This document shows, in pieces, positions 1 through 6,696 of a DNA stretch of 26,017 bases (position 1 is the stretch's first letter; each line of letters opens with the position of its first letter). The notes below the pieces were generated by a model. The model was not told the origin of the DNA. It worked only from the letters and a program-made list of their open reading frames with translations, and ran no database searches. The DNA is taken from the IMG/VR virus record IMGVR_UViG_3300042906_000838, positions 1 to 26,017 of that record; one strand, written 5' to 3'. The position numbers were made by a program, and so were the translations under genes. This stretch comes from a virus.

Positions 1-24
1 CACCCACCGGCAAACATCTCTTCT

Positions 25-555
25 TCAGGCGTCCTCACCGGAAAGCTCCTTGTACATCTCAACGAACAACCACTTGGCAGACTCGGGGTTTAGGACGTTC
101 TTGATCTGACGCTTGGACCGGGGCGGGAAATCCCCCGGCCACGGCAGCGCCTTGTCGAACAGGTCCATCTTCTCAATCATCAGGGCCTCCCGGTCTGCCT
201 CCTTGACGACATCCGGGATCGGCCAAGGGAGATTGAAGCGGGCGGCGATCATCTTCTGAACGCGCTCCTCCACCTCCCGGTAGTCCGGCAGCATGGCCTT
301 GAGTGGGGTCGAGACATCCCCGACGTAGGCCTCGCAGGCGTCGTGCATCAGCCCCCACAGGCGATGCTCGTCGGGGCACAGGTCCGCCACCAGCATGCTG
401 TGCTGGGCCACCGTGTAGGGGCGATTGGCGTGGCCGGTGAATCGCACGATGTGGGACAAGGCGTGGGCAATGTCTTCGAGGTAGACGTCCTCCTCTGTTA
501 TCGCAGCCAGGTCAACCATTCTTCCGCAGTGGGTCTGCATGCAATGGGCATTCAT
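25..555 (-). CDS. HD-domain phosphohydrolase (YfbR-like)
   Basis: A 176-aa protein of the HD superfamily, metal-dependent phosphohydrolases that in the YfbR branch dephosphorylate nucleoside 5'-monophosphates. A metal-binding set is visible: His52 in the AQHS stretch, His71-Asp72 in GLMHDA, and Asp80 in the YVGD stretch, followed by the TPLK that commonly follows in phage members. The frame stays open upstream to 642, but the ATG at 555 is preferred because it overlaps the preceding gene's TGA as ATGA (552-555), as at several other junctions here. It is the last gene seen in this operon, and the dATP/dGTP diphosphohydrolase-like gene upstream suggests a role in reshaping the nucleotide pool. 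The family call is solid; the exact substrate is inferred. Confidence 0.85.
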   Translation of the reverse strand: MNAHCMQTHCGRMVDLAAITEEDVYLEDIAHALSHIVRFTGHANRPYTVAQHSMLVADLCPDEHRLWGLMHDACEAYVGDVSTPLKAMLPDYREVEERVQKMIAARFNLPWPIPDVVKEADREALMIEKMDLFDKALPWPGDFPPRSKRQIKNVLNPESAKWLFVEMYKELSGEDA

Positions 556-824
556 TCGGCCTCGTCCTCGCAGCATGGACTCTGGATAAAGATCGGCGTG
601 TACTCCCCGACATACGCCGATAACACGTTGAAGGACATCCACTCTTCAGCCTCCTCTCGGGACATCCCCTGGCCCTCGAAGACTTCCAGGGCCTTCTCGT
701 AGGAGTAGCAGGCCACTGGCTTGTGGTGATGCCCGCAGGACAGCCCTAGGAAGGCGTCCTCCAGCCCGTCAGCCAGCAGGATCTCGGGATCCACCTCGGC
801 GATCACCTCCCACGGCAGTCTCAT
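552..824 (-). CDS. Conserved small phage protein of unknown function
   Basis: A 90-aa acidic protein. Its pattern (LLADGLEDAFLG near residues 18-29, PVACYSYEKALEVF in the middle, then MSREEAEEW, SFNV, YVGE and TPIF) resembles a small protein recurring in many tailed-phage early regions, whose function I do not know. A Cys/His-containing stretch (LSCGHHH) and a C-terminal CC pair are visible but do not form a clear metal site. The ATG at 824 was chosen over an upstream in-frame start at 857 because it makes an ATGA overlap with the stop of the preceding gene; its own stop overlaps the HD-domain gene the same way. It sits in a translationally coupled trio. Confidence 0.8.
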   Translation of the reverse strand: MRLPWEVIAEVDPEILLADGLEDAFLGLSCGHHHKPVACYSYEKALEVFEGQGMSREEAEEWMSFNVLSAYVGEYTPIFIQSPCCEDEAE

Positions 825-1114
825 GGCTTCTCCTTGAGCCTGTACCCCAATGCCCACAGGATCCTGGTCAGGTCATCCCCCTGCTGCGAGACATGCTCCT
901 CGCTCTGCGTGGGATTAGCCGCGTGCAGGAACTCATGGATCTCGGTATTGAGGCGGGCCCTTCCAGTAAGCCGTTCGTCTATCAACACCTTCTTCTTGAC
1001 GTTGGGGTTTTTGGGGTCGGGCATGAAGGTCCAGCCCTGGGCCTGACCCTTGAGCTTGGTGTACCGCCAGAGCCAACGAACTCCGTTGACCAGGAAGTGA
1101 TGGTCGCTGGACAT
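821..1114 (-). CDS. Mini zincin-like protein with HExxH motif
   Basis: A 97-aa protein with a perfect zinc-metallopeptidase signature HEFLH at residues 60-64, inside the helix-like context NTEIHEFLHAAN. An acidic EEHV stretch about 8 residues later could supply a third ligand (Glu72 or Glu73). The C-terminus (ILWALGYRLKEK) resembles the end of small phage proteins that follow a short HExxH helix. The N-terminal half is basic (Trp/Lys/Arg-rich) and may bind nucleic acid or a partner, which is inference. It lies 3 bp after the metallophosphoesterase stop and overlaps the next gene as ATGA. Proteolytic activity is unproven: the protein is much smaller than typical ImmA/IrrE or SprT proteins. Confidence 0.75.
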   Translation of the reverse strand: MSSDHHFLVNGVRWLWRYTKLKGQAQGWTFMPDPKNPNVKKKVLIDERLTGRARLNTEIHEFLHAANPTQSEEHVSQQGDDLTRILWALGYRLKEKP

Positions 1115-1117
1115 GGC

Positions 1118-1993
1118 TCACTCCGGTGGCGCGTCATGGAAGGTGGCGTGAATGACCCGGTTCCTGTCCACGCGCAACCGCAGCCAGTACGACGGGTTGG
1201 TGGTTGGCCTGGGGCCCTTGCCCTTTTCCAGATGCCAGCCCTCAAGGGGCGCGTATTCGTCCTTGTAGGTCGAGCAACGCACCAGGGCCGTCTCGTACAC
1301 CTTGCGGTTGCCGGCAGGGGTTAGCTTCTCCCGGGCGGACTTCGAGAGGTTCTTGATGTGCAGGTGTCCGCTTAAAATGCAGTCGGCGTCCACGAACTGG
1401 TTGACCCGAGACATGGCGATGGTGCCATGCGTGACCGGGGCATCCCCGCCCGAGCCGTGGTGGTAGTACATGCGGTACGCTTCGCCACCCTGCTTGCCGT
1501 CATTGCACATGTGGCGGAACAGAAGCCAGCCGTTGTATCCGCCCTTGCGGCACGGACTGCCCGAGGTCCGCAGCCGCTCAACCAGCCGTGAGGTCAGGCA
1601 GGTTTCGTGACGGCCATAGATCGCCGTCTCATGGTTGCCGACCGAGATCAAGCCCATGACTTCCTTGTAGGGCGTCAGAAAATCGGCGGCCGTTTCCACC
1701 AGGGCGTCCAGGTAGCTACCGGTCTGATGCTCCGGGCGGATCGAGTCCTTGCTGGACCGCTTGTCGTATTTCCCCTGCATAGCGCAGAAGTGGTCCCCGC
1801 AGGAGATCACCATGGCACCAATGCGCTTCGCCTCCTTGAGGTCGCGCTCGATGCAATCCAGCCGGCTCTTGGGGTTGTCCCAATGCCAGTCGGCTGACAG
1901 CAGCACCCACATCTCGGCGGTGCCCTTGCCCGTAAACGAGACGCGATGGACTCCGTTCTCGGTCGGCTCAATCGTCCAGTTGACTTTACCCAT
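1118..1993 (-). CDS. Calcineurin-like metallophosphoesterase
   Basis: A 291-aa member of the calcineurin-like phosphoesterase superfamily, whose two-metal site hydrolyses phosphomonoesters or phosphodiesters. The signature blocks occur in order: D35-W-H37 (SADWHWD), G-D-H at 66-68, GNHE at 119-122, a His pair at 178-179 (YYHHGSGG) and GHLH at 209-212. All expected metal ligands appear present, so an active enzyme is likely. The substrate cannot be read from the sequence; DNA end processing, like the Mre11/SbcD branch, is one possibility. An SD-like GGGAGG lies about 6 nt before the ATG at 1993. It is followed by the mini zincin gene and preceded by a 24-bp gap. Confidence 0.88.
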   Translation of the reverse strand: MGKVNWTIEPTENGVHRVSFTGKGTAEMWVLLSADWHWDNPKSRLDCIERDLKEAKRIGAMVISCGDHFCAMQGKYDKRSSKDSIRPEHQTGSYLDALVETAADFLTPYKEVMGLISVGNHETAIYGRHETCLTSRLVERLRTSGSPCRKGGYNGWLLFRHMCNDGKQGGEAYRMYYHHGSGGDAPVTHGTIAMSRVNQFVDADCILSGHLHIKNLSKSAREKLTPAGNRKVYETALVRCSTYKDEYAPLEGWHLEKGKGPRPTTNPSYWLRLRVDRNRVIHATFHDAPPE

Positions 1994-2017
1994 CTAGGCC
2001 TCCCTGCCTGCTAAGGG

Positions 2018-2242
2018 TTATTTATTCATCGAACGAACCGGCGTTTCAGGATGCTCGATCCCGTACATGGGATTGCCCATGACGCGGATCTCCGAGCTGT
2101 CTACATGCACGACGCGCCCATCCTCGAACTGATGCACCACCCAGATCGTGTTGACGCTGGGGCCATAGTCAATCAAGAACAGTGCATGCCCCTCACCGAG
2201 CGGCGTGGTGACCCAGATGGGCGGGTTGCATTGGAGGATCAT
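2018..2242 (-). CDS. Small conserved-looking phage protein, unknown function
   Basis: A 74-aa protein with an N-terminal block (NPPIWVTTPLGEGHALFLIDYG) rich in beta-strand residues, followed by IWVVHQFEDG and VHVDSSEIRV. The pattern of short strands ending in a DG turn suggests a small beta-barrel-like fold. I recognise the general style (PPIxVxTPxGEGxAxFxIDYG) from small phage proteins but cannot give a function. The ATG at 2242 overlaps the TGA of the preceding gene (tcat at 2239-2242), which fixes the start. The stop lies 24 bp before the metallophosphoesterase start, so it probably belongs to the same operon. Confidence 0.7.
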   Translation of the reverse strand: MILQCNPPIWVTTPLGEGHALFLIDYGPSVNTIWVVHQFEDGRVVHVDSSEIRVMGNPMYGIEHPETPVRSMNK

Positions 2243-2415
2243 GGCTTCACCTTCACTGGCTTGCCTGCGTACAGGGGCGTGATCGTGGAGGGCTGCCCGA
2301 GCCAGCGGCAGTATTGAGCTTCAGCCAAAGCCTCTTTCTTGAACCGAAAGATCTCCATGTATTCCGAGTAGCCGCGCTGTTGGAACAGGTAGGCGACGGG
2401 GCGCTTTTGCTTCAT
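2239..2415 (-). CDS. Small hypothetical protein (58 aa)
   Basis: A 58-aa basic protein that I do not recognise. It starts MKQKRPVAYLF, carries a central FKKEALAEAQYCRW helix-like stretch, and ends in a proline/lysine-rich TPLYAGKPVKVKP. The TPLY ending recurs in small phage proteins. The upstream in-frame Met at 2481 was rejected because that segment is a shadow of the preceding gene. The ATG at 2415 overlaps the TGA of the dATP/dGTP diphosphohydrolase-like gene as ATGA, and its own TGA overlaps the next ATG at 2242. Double coupling at both ends is the main evidence that this short frame is translated. Confidence 0.65.
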   Translation of the reverse strand: MKQKRPVAYLFQQRGYSEYMEIFRFKKEALAEAQYCRWLGQPSTITPLYAGKPVKVKP

Positions 2416-2699
2416 GGCTGATCCTTCCCGGGGGCCTGATTGATTGCCGGCCAAGCCTCCTCCGAGTGGCAGGCCATGCACATATTGGCGGCGGCGTGCC
2501 CGAGATGGTCTTCGCTGCGGTCGCCCGACAGGTACTCAAAGATGTGGGCCAGGGCATGGTTCAGCAGGAACTTCACGGGCATGCCCTTGGTCCAGTTCCC
2601 CTCGCCATACCGCTCGGCCCCGTGCGCCATGGCTTCGGCTACGCGCCTGGCTCCGGCGGAGGGGATGAGGTCGAATCGCTGGGGCAAGTGGGAGCGCAC
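2412..2699 (-). CDS. dATP/dGTP diphosphohydrolase-like domain protein (DUF5664-like)
   Basis: A 95-aa protein matching the phage dATP/dGTP diphosphohydrolase N-terminal/DUF5664 pattern: RFDLIPSAG near the N-terminus, HGAERYGEGNW in the middle, then GMPVKFLLNHALAHI, GDRSEDHLGHAA and CHSEEAWPAIN. Members are expected to act on deoxynucleotides, affecting phage DNA composition or nucleotide supply; the reaction is inferred from the family. The frame is open to 2999, but residues upstream of VRSHLPQRF are a Gly/Pro/Arg-rich shadow of the overlapping nuclease gene. I therefore chose the GTG at 2699, a few residues before RFDLIP as in the family. It overlaps the 3' end of the preceding nuclease gene by 61 bp and is coupled downstream by ATGA. 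Confidence 0.78.
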   Translation of the reverse strand: MRSHLPQRFDLIPSAGARRVAEAMAHGAERYGEGNWTKGMPVKFLLNHALAHIFEYLSGDRSEDHLGHAAANMCMACHSEEAWPAINQAPGKDQP

Positions 2700-3043
2700 C
2701 GCCCCACTTGCATAGCGCTCGATTGGGTGACCATCCGGCAGAGTTCCATCAGGTCGGCAAGACGGATCGTGAGCAGCCACGGCTCCCGGTCCCTCCGGTG
2801 GAACAGGCACGGCAGCTTCGAGCCCGCCTGCCGCACCGCCGTCTCCATCGCCTTCGAGACCGACAGGCTCTGGACCCGCTTGCACTCCAGGAACATGGCC
2901 GGCATCTGCCGGACAAGCAGGTCCGAGTCCCCCGCATTTCCGTTGTACTGGACGCTTCTCTCCGCATCCCACCCGAACGATTCTTTCAGCACATGACATA
3001 GTTCAAGTTCCCCCCTCTTCCCCTTTTGTTTTCCGTTTACCAC
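2639..3043 (-). CDS. PD-(D/E)XK nuclease, Holliday-junction-resolvase-like
   Basis: A 134-aa protein with the layout of small phage PD-(D/E)XK nucleases resembling archaeal-type resolvases. It has an N-terminal basic KGKRGELE helix (Glu12/Glu14), a GDSDLL strand (Asp39/Asp41) and an LECKR strand (Glu53, Lys55). After these the chain has a Lys/Arg-rich helix and a WLLTIRLADLMELC ending typical of the compact fold. It probably cleaves branched or mismatched DNA during recombination or packaging. The start is a GTG at 3043 with a GGAGG-type SD about 9 nt upstream. The last 20 residues (Ser/Pro-rich) overlap the next gene out of frame. Nuclease superfamily confidence is high; the resolvase role is inferred. 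Confidence 0.78.
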   Translation of the reverse strand: MVNGKQKGKRGELELCHVLKESFGWDAERSVQYNGNAGDSDLLVRQMPAMFLECKRVQSLSVSKAMETAVRQAGSKLPCLFHRRDREPWLLTIRLADLMELCRMVTQSSAMQVGRCAPTCPSDSTSSPPPEPGA

Positions 3044-3236
3044 TGATGAATCCCTCCAGGACGTACCTGCGCCTGACGATGAACTCGCCCTTCTGTGGCG
3101 TTATCTGCTTCAGGGTGTACCGATAGGCTTTGTTTCCGCTTACATGCGTGAACCCCATTCGCGTCTCTTCCACGAACTCCATCCGCGATCCGTCGAGCGG
3201 GCCGCCGACGACCTCGATGAACTCACCGTTCGTCAT
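3003..3236 (-). CDS. GGPLDG-motif small phage protein
   Basis: A 77-aa protein beginning MTNGEFIEVVGGPLDG. A GGPLDG turn near the N-terminus followed by a YRYTL strand is a recurring feature of small, widespread phage and actinobacterial proteins of unknown function. The chain ends in a strongly basic tail (SGKRKTKGEEGGT). The frame is open to 3326, but the ATG at 3236 was chosen because residues upstream look like out-of-frame coding from the HNH gene. It overlaps the HNH gene's 3' end by 14 bp and the following nuclease gene by 41 bp, so this is a densely overlapping cluster. No function is claimed. Confidence 0.7.
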   Translation of the reverse strand: MTNGEFIEVVGGPLDGSRMEFVEETRMGFTHVSGNKAYRYTLKQITPQKGEFIVRRRYVLEGFISGKRKTKGEEGGT

Positions 3237-3633
3237 TCTCGGACCTCTCATCGAGATAAGCCTTTGGGATTGGCTCCGGGTCGTAGCCCAGGTGCTTCTT
3301 CCTCCTGCATCCAGCCAGGTACACAAGGTCCACCTCGCCGTCCTCTTCCTCCTTGGCAGTGAGAACGTGCGCGTTCTTGAGCCCGTCGAATGGCGGCGGG
3401 ACCCGGTTGTGGACCGCGTGGTGGCAGGTGTTGCACAACATCACCAGCCCGCGATGGTCGTGCGGGGTGGCGCCGAACCGGCCGACGATATGGTGGATTT
3501 CCATTCGCCGGCCCGGCCGGTACTTCCTGAAGTGGCAGATGGCACATCGGTCGTGCGACTCCGCGTAGGAAGCCAGCAGCCTGCGGGCTTCCTCCTGTGC
3601 CAGCCTCTTCTTGTTGGGTGCCTTCCGTGGCAT
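3223..3633 (-). CDS. HNH endonuclease
   Basis: A 136-aa protein with a complete HNH/beta-beta-alpha-metal core: a first zinc knuckle CAIC (Cys30, Cys33), the MEIHHIVGR strand with His47-His48, and LVMLCNTCHHAVHN, which contains the second CxxC (Cys67, Cys70), Asn68 and His75. Such enzymes nick or cut DNA; phage copies either assist terminase-dependent packaging or behave as free-standing homing endonucleases. No terminase gene is nearby, and it sits in an early operon, so a homing or recombination role is as plausible as packaging. The ATG at 3633 follows the zinc-ribbon gene by 9 bp. The N-terminus is very basic (PRKAPNKKR). Confidence 0.88.
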   Translation of the reverse strand: MPRKAPNKKRLAQEEARRLLASYAESHDRCAICHFRKYRPGRRMEIHHIVGRFGATPHDHRGLVMLCNTCHHAVHNRVPPPFDGLKNAHVLTAKEEEDGEVDLVYLAGCRRKKHLGYDPEPIPKAYLDERSENDER

Positions 3634-3642
3634 CTCGATCTC

Positions 3643-3990
3643 CTAGAACGGGCTTTCGTCGCCGTCTGCATCGCGGGGCGACCACTTGACCCAGCCGCCG
3701 TTGGGCAGCCAGTTGCCGTCCTTGTCCTTCCGCTTCGGGAACAGGCTGCCGTCCTGCTTCTTCTGGCCGAACGCCAGGACCGAGCCGCAGTCCATGCACT
3801 TCAACTCGAAGAAGGTGTTGCCCTTTACCTCCCGGACGATCATGCGGACCCGCTCGCTGTCGCAGGCCCCGCACCGCCGGGTCTCGTAGATCTCCTGGAA
3901 CAGGGCTAGTTGAGCGAACACGTCCTTGTTATCCTTGCCCTCCACCTCCACGGTCAGCCGTCCATCAGCAGTCTTGTAAGAAACCTTCAT
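3643..3990 (-). CDS. Zinc-ribbon phage protein
   Basis: A 115-aa protein with an N-terminal beta-rich region (MKVSYKTADGRLTVEVEG), a helix (VFAQLALFQEIYE) and a four-cysteine zinc ribbon: Cys40-x2-Cys43 and Cys65-x2-Cys68. It ends with a Lys/Asp/Gly-rich tail containing LFPKRKDKDGNWLPNGGW. This architecture (short strands, helix, CxxC...CxxC, then LFPKR and GW) recurs in phage replication/recombination regions, but I cannot assign a biochemical role; single-stranded DNA or protein binding is possible. It is the first gene after a 315-bp non-coding stretch, and an SD-like TGAGGA lies about 8 nt before its ATG at 3990. It may lead the following early operon. Confidence 0.78.
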   Translation of the reverse strand: MKVSYKTADGRLTVEVEGKDNKDVFAQLALFQEIYETRRCGACDSERVRMIVREVKGNTFFELKCMDCGSVLAFGQKKQDGSLFPKRKDKDGNWLPNGGWVKWSPRDADGDESPF

Positions 3991-4305
3991 CGCTTAATCC
4001 TCAGGTGTTACTTCCGGGCGCACCGCTTCCGTGCTGAAAAGGGCCCGGGTCCCTTCCTCAGCAACCCCAGAGGGGTAGCCACGACAGCCTTATTTGGCCC
4101 TAGTTTCAGCGTTCCACCGGGGCGTAGCGTCCATGCAGGATCTAACACCTGCCCGTTGCCCGGATTTCGTGCTGTCGTAACTCGGCCGCCCGATCAAGTT
4201 CAGGGCGGATTGTTTAGGCTGGCGTTTTTTCATTTCGGTGCGGTGGTCCCGGCCAGTAAATAAAACACCGCTGATTTCGTTGTAAATGCTCTGTCAATAC
4301 TCGTT
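3991..4305. other. 315-bp non-coding gap with several hairpins
   Basis: This is the longest gap between minus-strand genes in the window. It holds three clear inverted repeats: 4033-4062 (GCTGA.AAGGG paired with CCCTT..TCAGC), 4064-4076 (ACCCC-AGA-GGGGT) and 4186-4208 (CCGCCC with GGGCGG, 11-nt loop). On the minus strand a TTGACA hexamer lies at 4297-4292, but I see no good -10 at normal spacing. A minus-strand ORF of 47 codons (4233-4090) has no SD. It could be a structured 5' leader of the zinc-ribbon gene, a terminator/promoter region, an origin or a small RNA. No known RNA family was recognised. Confidence 0.55.
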
Positions 4306-4776
4306 TCAGCCCAGCAAACGATTGGGCGGGCAGAAGTGGACCCAGCGCTTGTCAACCTGATAGTTGACGATCAGGCGCCCCTCCTCCTTGCTGGGCCTGC
4401 GGTCGAGCGTCCAGCGATGCCGCGTGAATCCGTAGACGACTGCGGCACACTTCATGTCATGGCTTAGGTTCACATAACAGAGCAAGGGGATGTCGGCCTT
4501 GGCATCGAACTTGTACTTCTCGTCTATGAACACAGTCTTGTGTGGATAGGAATCCCTATCCTTGAAGTTAAAGCCTCGATGCTTTACCTCGACCCTTAAC
4601 CCAGAAAGGATCAGGTCGCCTTTGTCGGCGAATGCCATCCGCTGGTCGGCCGACGGGCGAACCTCGACGGGCGGAACGAACACCCCCACGCCCTCGCCGT
4701 GCAGCGATGACGCAAGGGCGCGGACAGCCTCTTCGCTGGCCGCCAGATTGGACAGGAACGTGGCGTCATCCTTCAT
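4306..4776 (-). CDS. PD-(D/E)XK-type nuclease
   Basis: A 156-aa protein. The catalytic core appears as DKGDLILSG (Asp54) followed by RVEVKHR (Glu63-x-Lys65), the spacing and strand character of a PD-(D/E)XK nuclease, with Gln/Arg-rich residues just upstream. After the core come PLLCYVNLS, AAVVYGFTR and a basic tail. The specific family is not recognised. It may be a helicase-partner nuclease in recombination or a restriction-like enzyme. The frame is open to 5019, but residues before MKDDATFL are a shadow of the helicase gene. The ATG at 4776 overlaps the helicase 3' end by 11 bp, which suggests co-translation. A 315-bp non-coding gap follows it. Confidence 0.7.
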   Translation of the reverse strand: MKDDATFLSNLAASEEAVRALASSLHGEGVGVFVPPVEVRPSADQRMAFADKGDLILSGLRVEVKHRGFNFKDRDSYPHKTVFIDEKYKFDAKADIPLLCYVNLSHDMKCAAVVYGFTRHRWTLDRRPSKEEGRLIVNYQVDKRWVHFCPPNRLLG

Positions 4777-6370
4777 GGGCGGCAATCCATTGGCCGGTGG
4801 CTGAATCAAACACCTTGGCCCCGGGGCTTCTCCGGCGCTCCACGGCGGCCGTGACGGCGCACCGCCACATGGGAGTGAGCTTGGATTCCCGGAGCATCCA
4901 CTCCAGATAACTGGTAGGGATAACAGGAGAATCCATGGGCTGGCCCTTGAACTTCCCGAAGGGCATGCGCCATGTCCGCCGCCTAGCGTCAGTCCGGTCT
5001 GCTGCGGCAAATGGATCACGGTCCTCGGAGCCGAACTCCACGCCGACGACTAGGGCCGCTCGGCGCCTTCGCTCAGCCTCTCGCTCCAGCCTTGCGGCCT
5101 CTGCCTCCGCCGCCATCTCCTCGGCAACGGCTGCGTCGATCTCCTCCAGGGACGCCTCTTCCGTGAGCTTGTCCCTGACCTTGACTTTTATGTCCTTCTT
5201 TTGCTCGGACAGGACGTCCAGGGCCGTGCAAAGTTGGTGGCACCGGCTGGAATCCGTCAGGTCGTGGATGACGAAGTAGGGCTTCTGGCTGGCCGCAATA
5301 GCCGCCTTCCGCTGCTCGACCGTCTCGCAGCCCTCCAGGACCCCAGCGAGGGTTCTGGTGCCTCTCCCGACCATCTGGGTGTACTTGTTCAGGGCCTTCG
5401 TTGGCTTAGCAATGAAGATCTCTGAAACAGGTGGATGGTCCCAGCCAGTGGTTAGGATGCCTACGTTGATAATCAACTCCCGATTGCCTGACACGAAGGC
5501 CTTGAGTTCAGACCGATACTCCTCGTCTGACTGATAGGCATGAACCACACTGGCCTCGATGGCGTGCCGGTCCAGCAGCAGATCCCGCAGCAGGACCGCC
5601 TGCTTGACGCTGTGGGCGAACACCAGAGCGGGCTGTCCCGGGCGGTGGTTCTGCTTGATGAGCCCAGCGATGTCGTGCAGGGCCTCCTCGGAGCGGAGGA
5701 TGCGGTCCAGTTCCTCGGCCTGGAAGTCGGACGCTGCCTTCTTGGCCAGCTTTGAGAGGTTGATGCTCTGGACGTAGTGGACCTTCACCCGGGGAGGGCA
5801 GAGCCAGCCATCGTCAATAGCCTTCCGCAGGGACAGGCAGTAGGAGATCTTCTCGTAGAACCCCAGCAGGCTGACCTTATCCGCCCGGTACGCCGTGGCC
5901 GTGCAGCCCAGCACCCTGGCTCCACCGTCCACCAGTTGCTGGAGGATGTCCCTGGCCTGGGCGGTGAAGCCCCAGTGGGCCTCGTCCACCACCACCAGAT
6001 CCACCTTGCCCACGAACTTCTTGTAGCGGTCGTTCCGCACCAGCGTCTGCCATGACGCCACCACGAACTCCGTCTCGGGAACGGCTGACAGGTCCGCCTG
6101 CTCGACGTCTGGCTCGCAGTTCCGCAGCGAGCGGATGGTATTGACCGTCTGCGTGATGAGTTCGATCAGCGGGACGATCACCAGCGTCCGGGCCCCCTGC
6201 CTGGGAAGCAGGCAAAACGTCCTTGTCTTGCCTGTCCCAGTGGGGATCTCCAGCAGCAGCTTCTTGAGCCCCAGCCTCCAGTCCCTTCGGAGAGCTTCAA
6301 TCGCCTCCTTCTGGTAATCACGAAGCAGGTGATCGAACAGAGGCAGGGCCTCGCATTGCTGGGGTTTCAA
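4766..6370 (-). CDS. Superfamily 2 DEAH-box helicase with DUF3820-like C-terminus
   Basis: A 534-aa SF2 helicase of the type III restriction/XPB-like group. It has a Q-like LRDYQKEAI at 16-24, Walker A PTGTGKT at 43-49, DEAH at 129-132, motif III TAT at 157-159, an NVGILTTGWD segment near 302-311 and motif VI QMVGRGTR at 332-339. A long Glu/Ala/Arg coiled region (about 400-440) leads to a C-terminal module with MPFGKFKGQ (469-477) and TSYLEWMLRE (486-495), the pattern of DUF3820 and of exonuclease-X C-termini. It probably remodels DNA or branched intermediates with the exonuclease/ERF pair. The start is a TTG at 6370, overlapping the previous TGA as TTGA; there is no ATG before residue 419. 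Confidence 0.88.
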   Translation of the reverse strand: MKPQQCEALPLFDHLLRDYQKEAIEALRRDWRLGLKKLLLEIPTGTGKTRTFCLLPRQGARTLVIVPLIELITQTVNTIRSLRNCEPDVEQADLSAVPETEFVVASWQTLVRNDRYKKFVGKVDLVVVDEAHWGFTAQARDILQQLVDGGARVLGCTATAYRADKVSLLGFYEKISYCLSLRKAIDDGWLCPPRVKVHYVQSINLSKLAKKAASDFQAEELDRILRSEEALHDIAGLIKQNHRPGQPALVFAHSVKQAVLLRDLLLDRHAIEASVVHAYQSDEEYRSELKAFVSGNRELIINVGILTTGWDHPPVSEIFIAKPTKALNKYTQMVGRGTRTLAGVLEGCETVEQRKAAIAASQKPYFVIHDLTDSSRCHQLCTALDVLSEQKKDIKVKVRDKLTEEASLEEIDAAVAEEMAAEAEAARLEREAERRRRAALVVGVEFGSEDRDPFAAADRTDARRRTWRMPFGKFKGQPMDSPVIPTSYLEWMLRESKLTPMWRCAVTAAVERRRSPGAKVFDSATGQWIAAHEG

Positions 6371-6696
6371 GCGTCACCCCCGAGTTCGCGGAGAGCCTTC
6401 GATAGGGAGGATCCCAGGGACTCCGGCCTCGACAGGTAGCGGCCCACCCACCTCAGCCTTGCCTGCTCCGGCGTCCACCTCTCCTTGATCTCGTCCCTTC
6501 TTGCGACGAGTTCCTCTTCGCTGAGTTCCTCCCTGGACGGGCCGCCCCCCGGACGAATCGTCCCCTCCAGCACGCTCCTCAGGTCGCGCTTCGTTACCCA
6601 GTGGTACTTCAGCCCCACTTCCAGCAGGGTCATTCCAGACTCGTAGTCCCTCCGGATCCACTCCTGCACTTGCGGGCTCATCGCTTCGGCAATCAT
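6367..6696 (-). CDS. Small protein with helix-turn-helix-like N-terminus
   Basis: A 109-aa protein. Residues 9-40 (EWIRRDYESGMTLLEVGLKYHW...TKRDLRSVL, discontinuous) look like a resolvase/Hin-type helix-turn-helix: a first helix, GMT turn, second helix and recognition helix. The C-terminal half has ERWTPEQARLRWVGR, a motif I associate with small phage or mobile-element DNA-binding proteins. It could be a regulator or a replication accessory protein. The ATG at 6696 has a GGAGG SD 9 nt upstream; frames open further upstream to 6735 were rejected for lacking such a site. It overlaps the neighbouring frame 6374-6865 almost completely, which is odd. Its stop overlaps the helicase TTG start. Confidence 0.65.
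   Translation of the reverse strand: MIAEAMSPQVQEWIRRDYESGMTLLEVGLKYHWVTKRDLRSVLEGTIRPGGGPSREELSEEELVARRDEIKERWTPEQARLRWVGRYLSRPESLGSSLSKALRELGGDA

Noticed and set aside
2700-2999. N-terminal 100 codons of the frame containing the dGTP diphosphohydrolase-like gene
   Set aside because: They are a Gly/Pro/Arg-rich shadow of the overlapping PD-(D/E)XK nuclease; the family domain starts near the GTG at 2699.
4090-4233. Minus-strand 47-aa ORF in the 315-bp gap (MKKRQPKQSALN...)
   Set aside because: It has no Shine-Dalgarno sequence, no recognisable homology and lies across a strong hairpin (4186-4208). It is basic and plausible but not supportable.
4251-4297. TTGACA at 4297-4292 as a minus-strand promoter -35
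   Set aside because: At 16-18 bp spacing the -10 position reads TCAGCG-like, and the AT-rich TTTTAT lies too far away. Not a convincing promoter.
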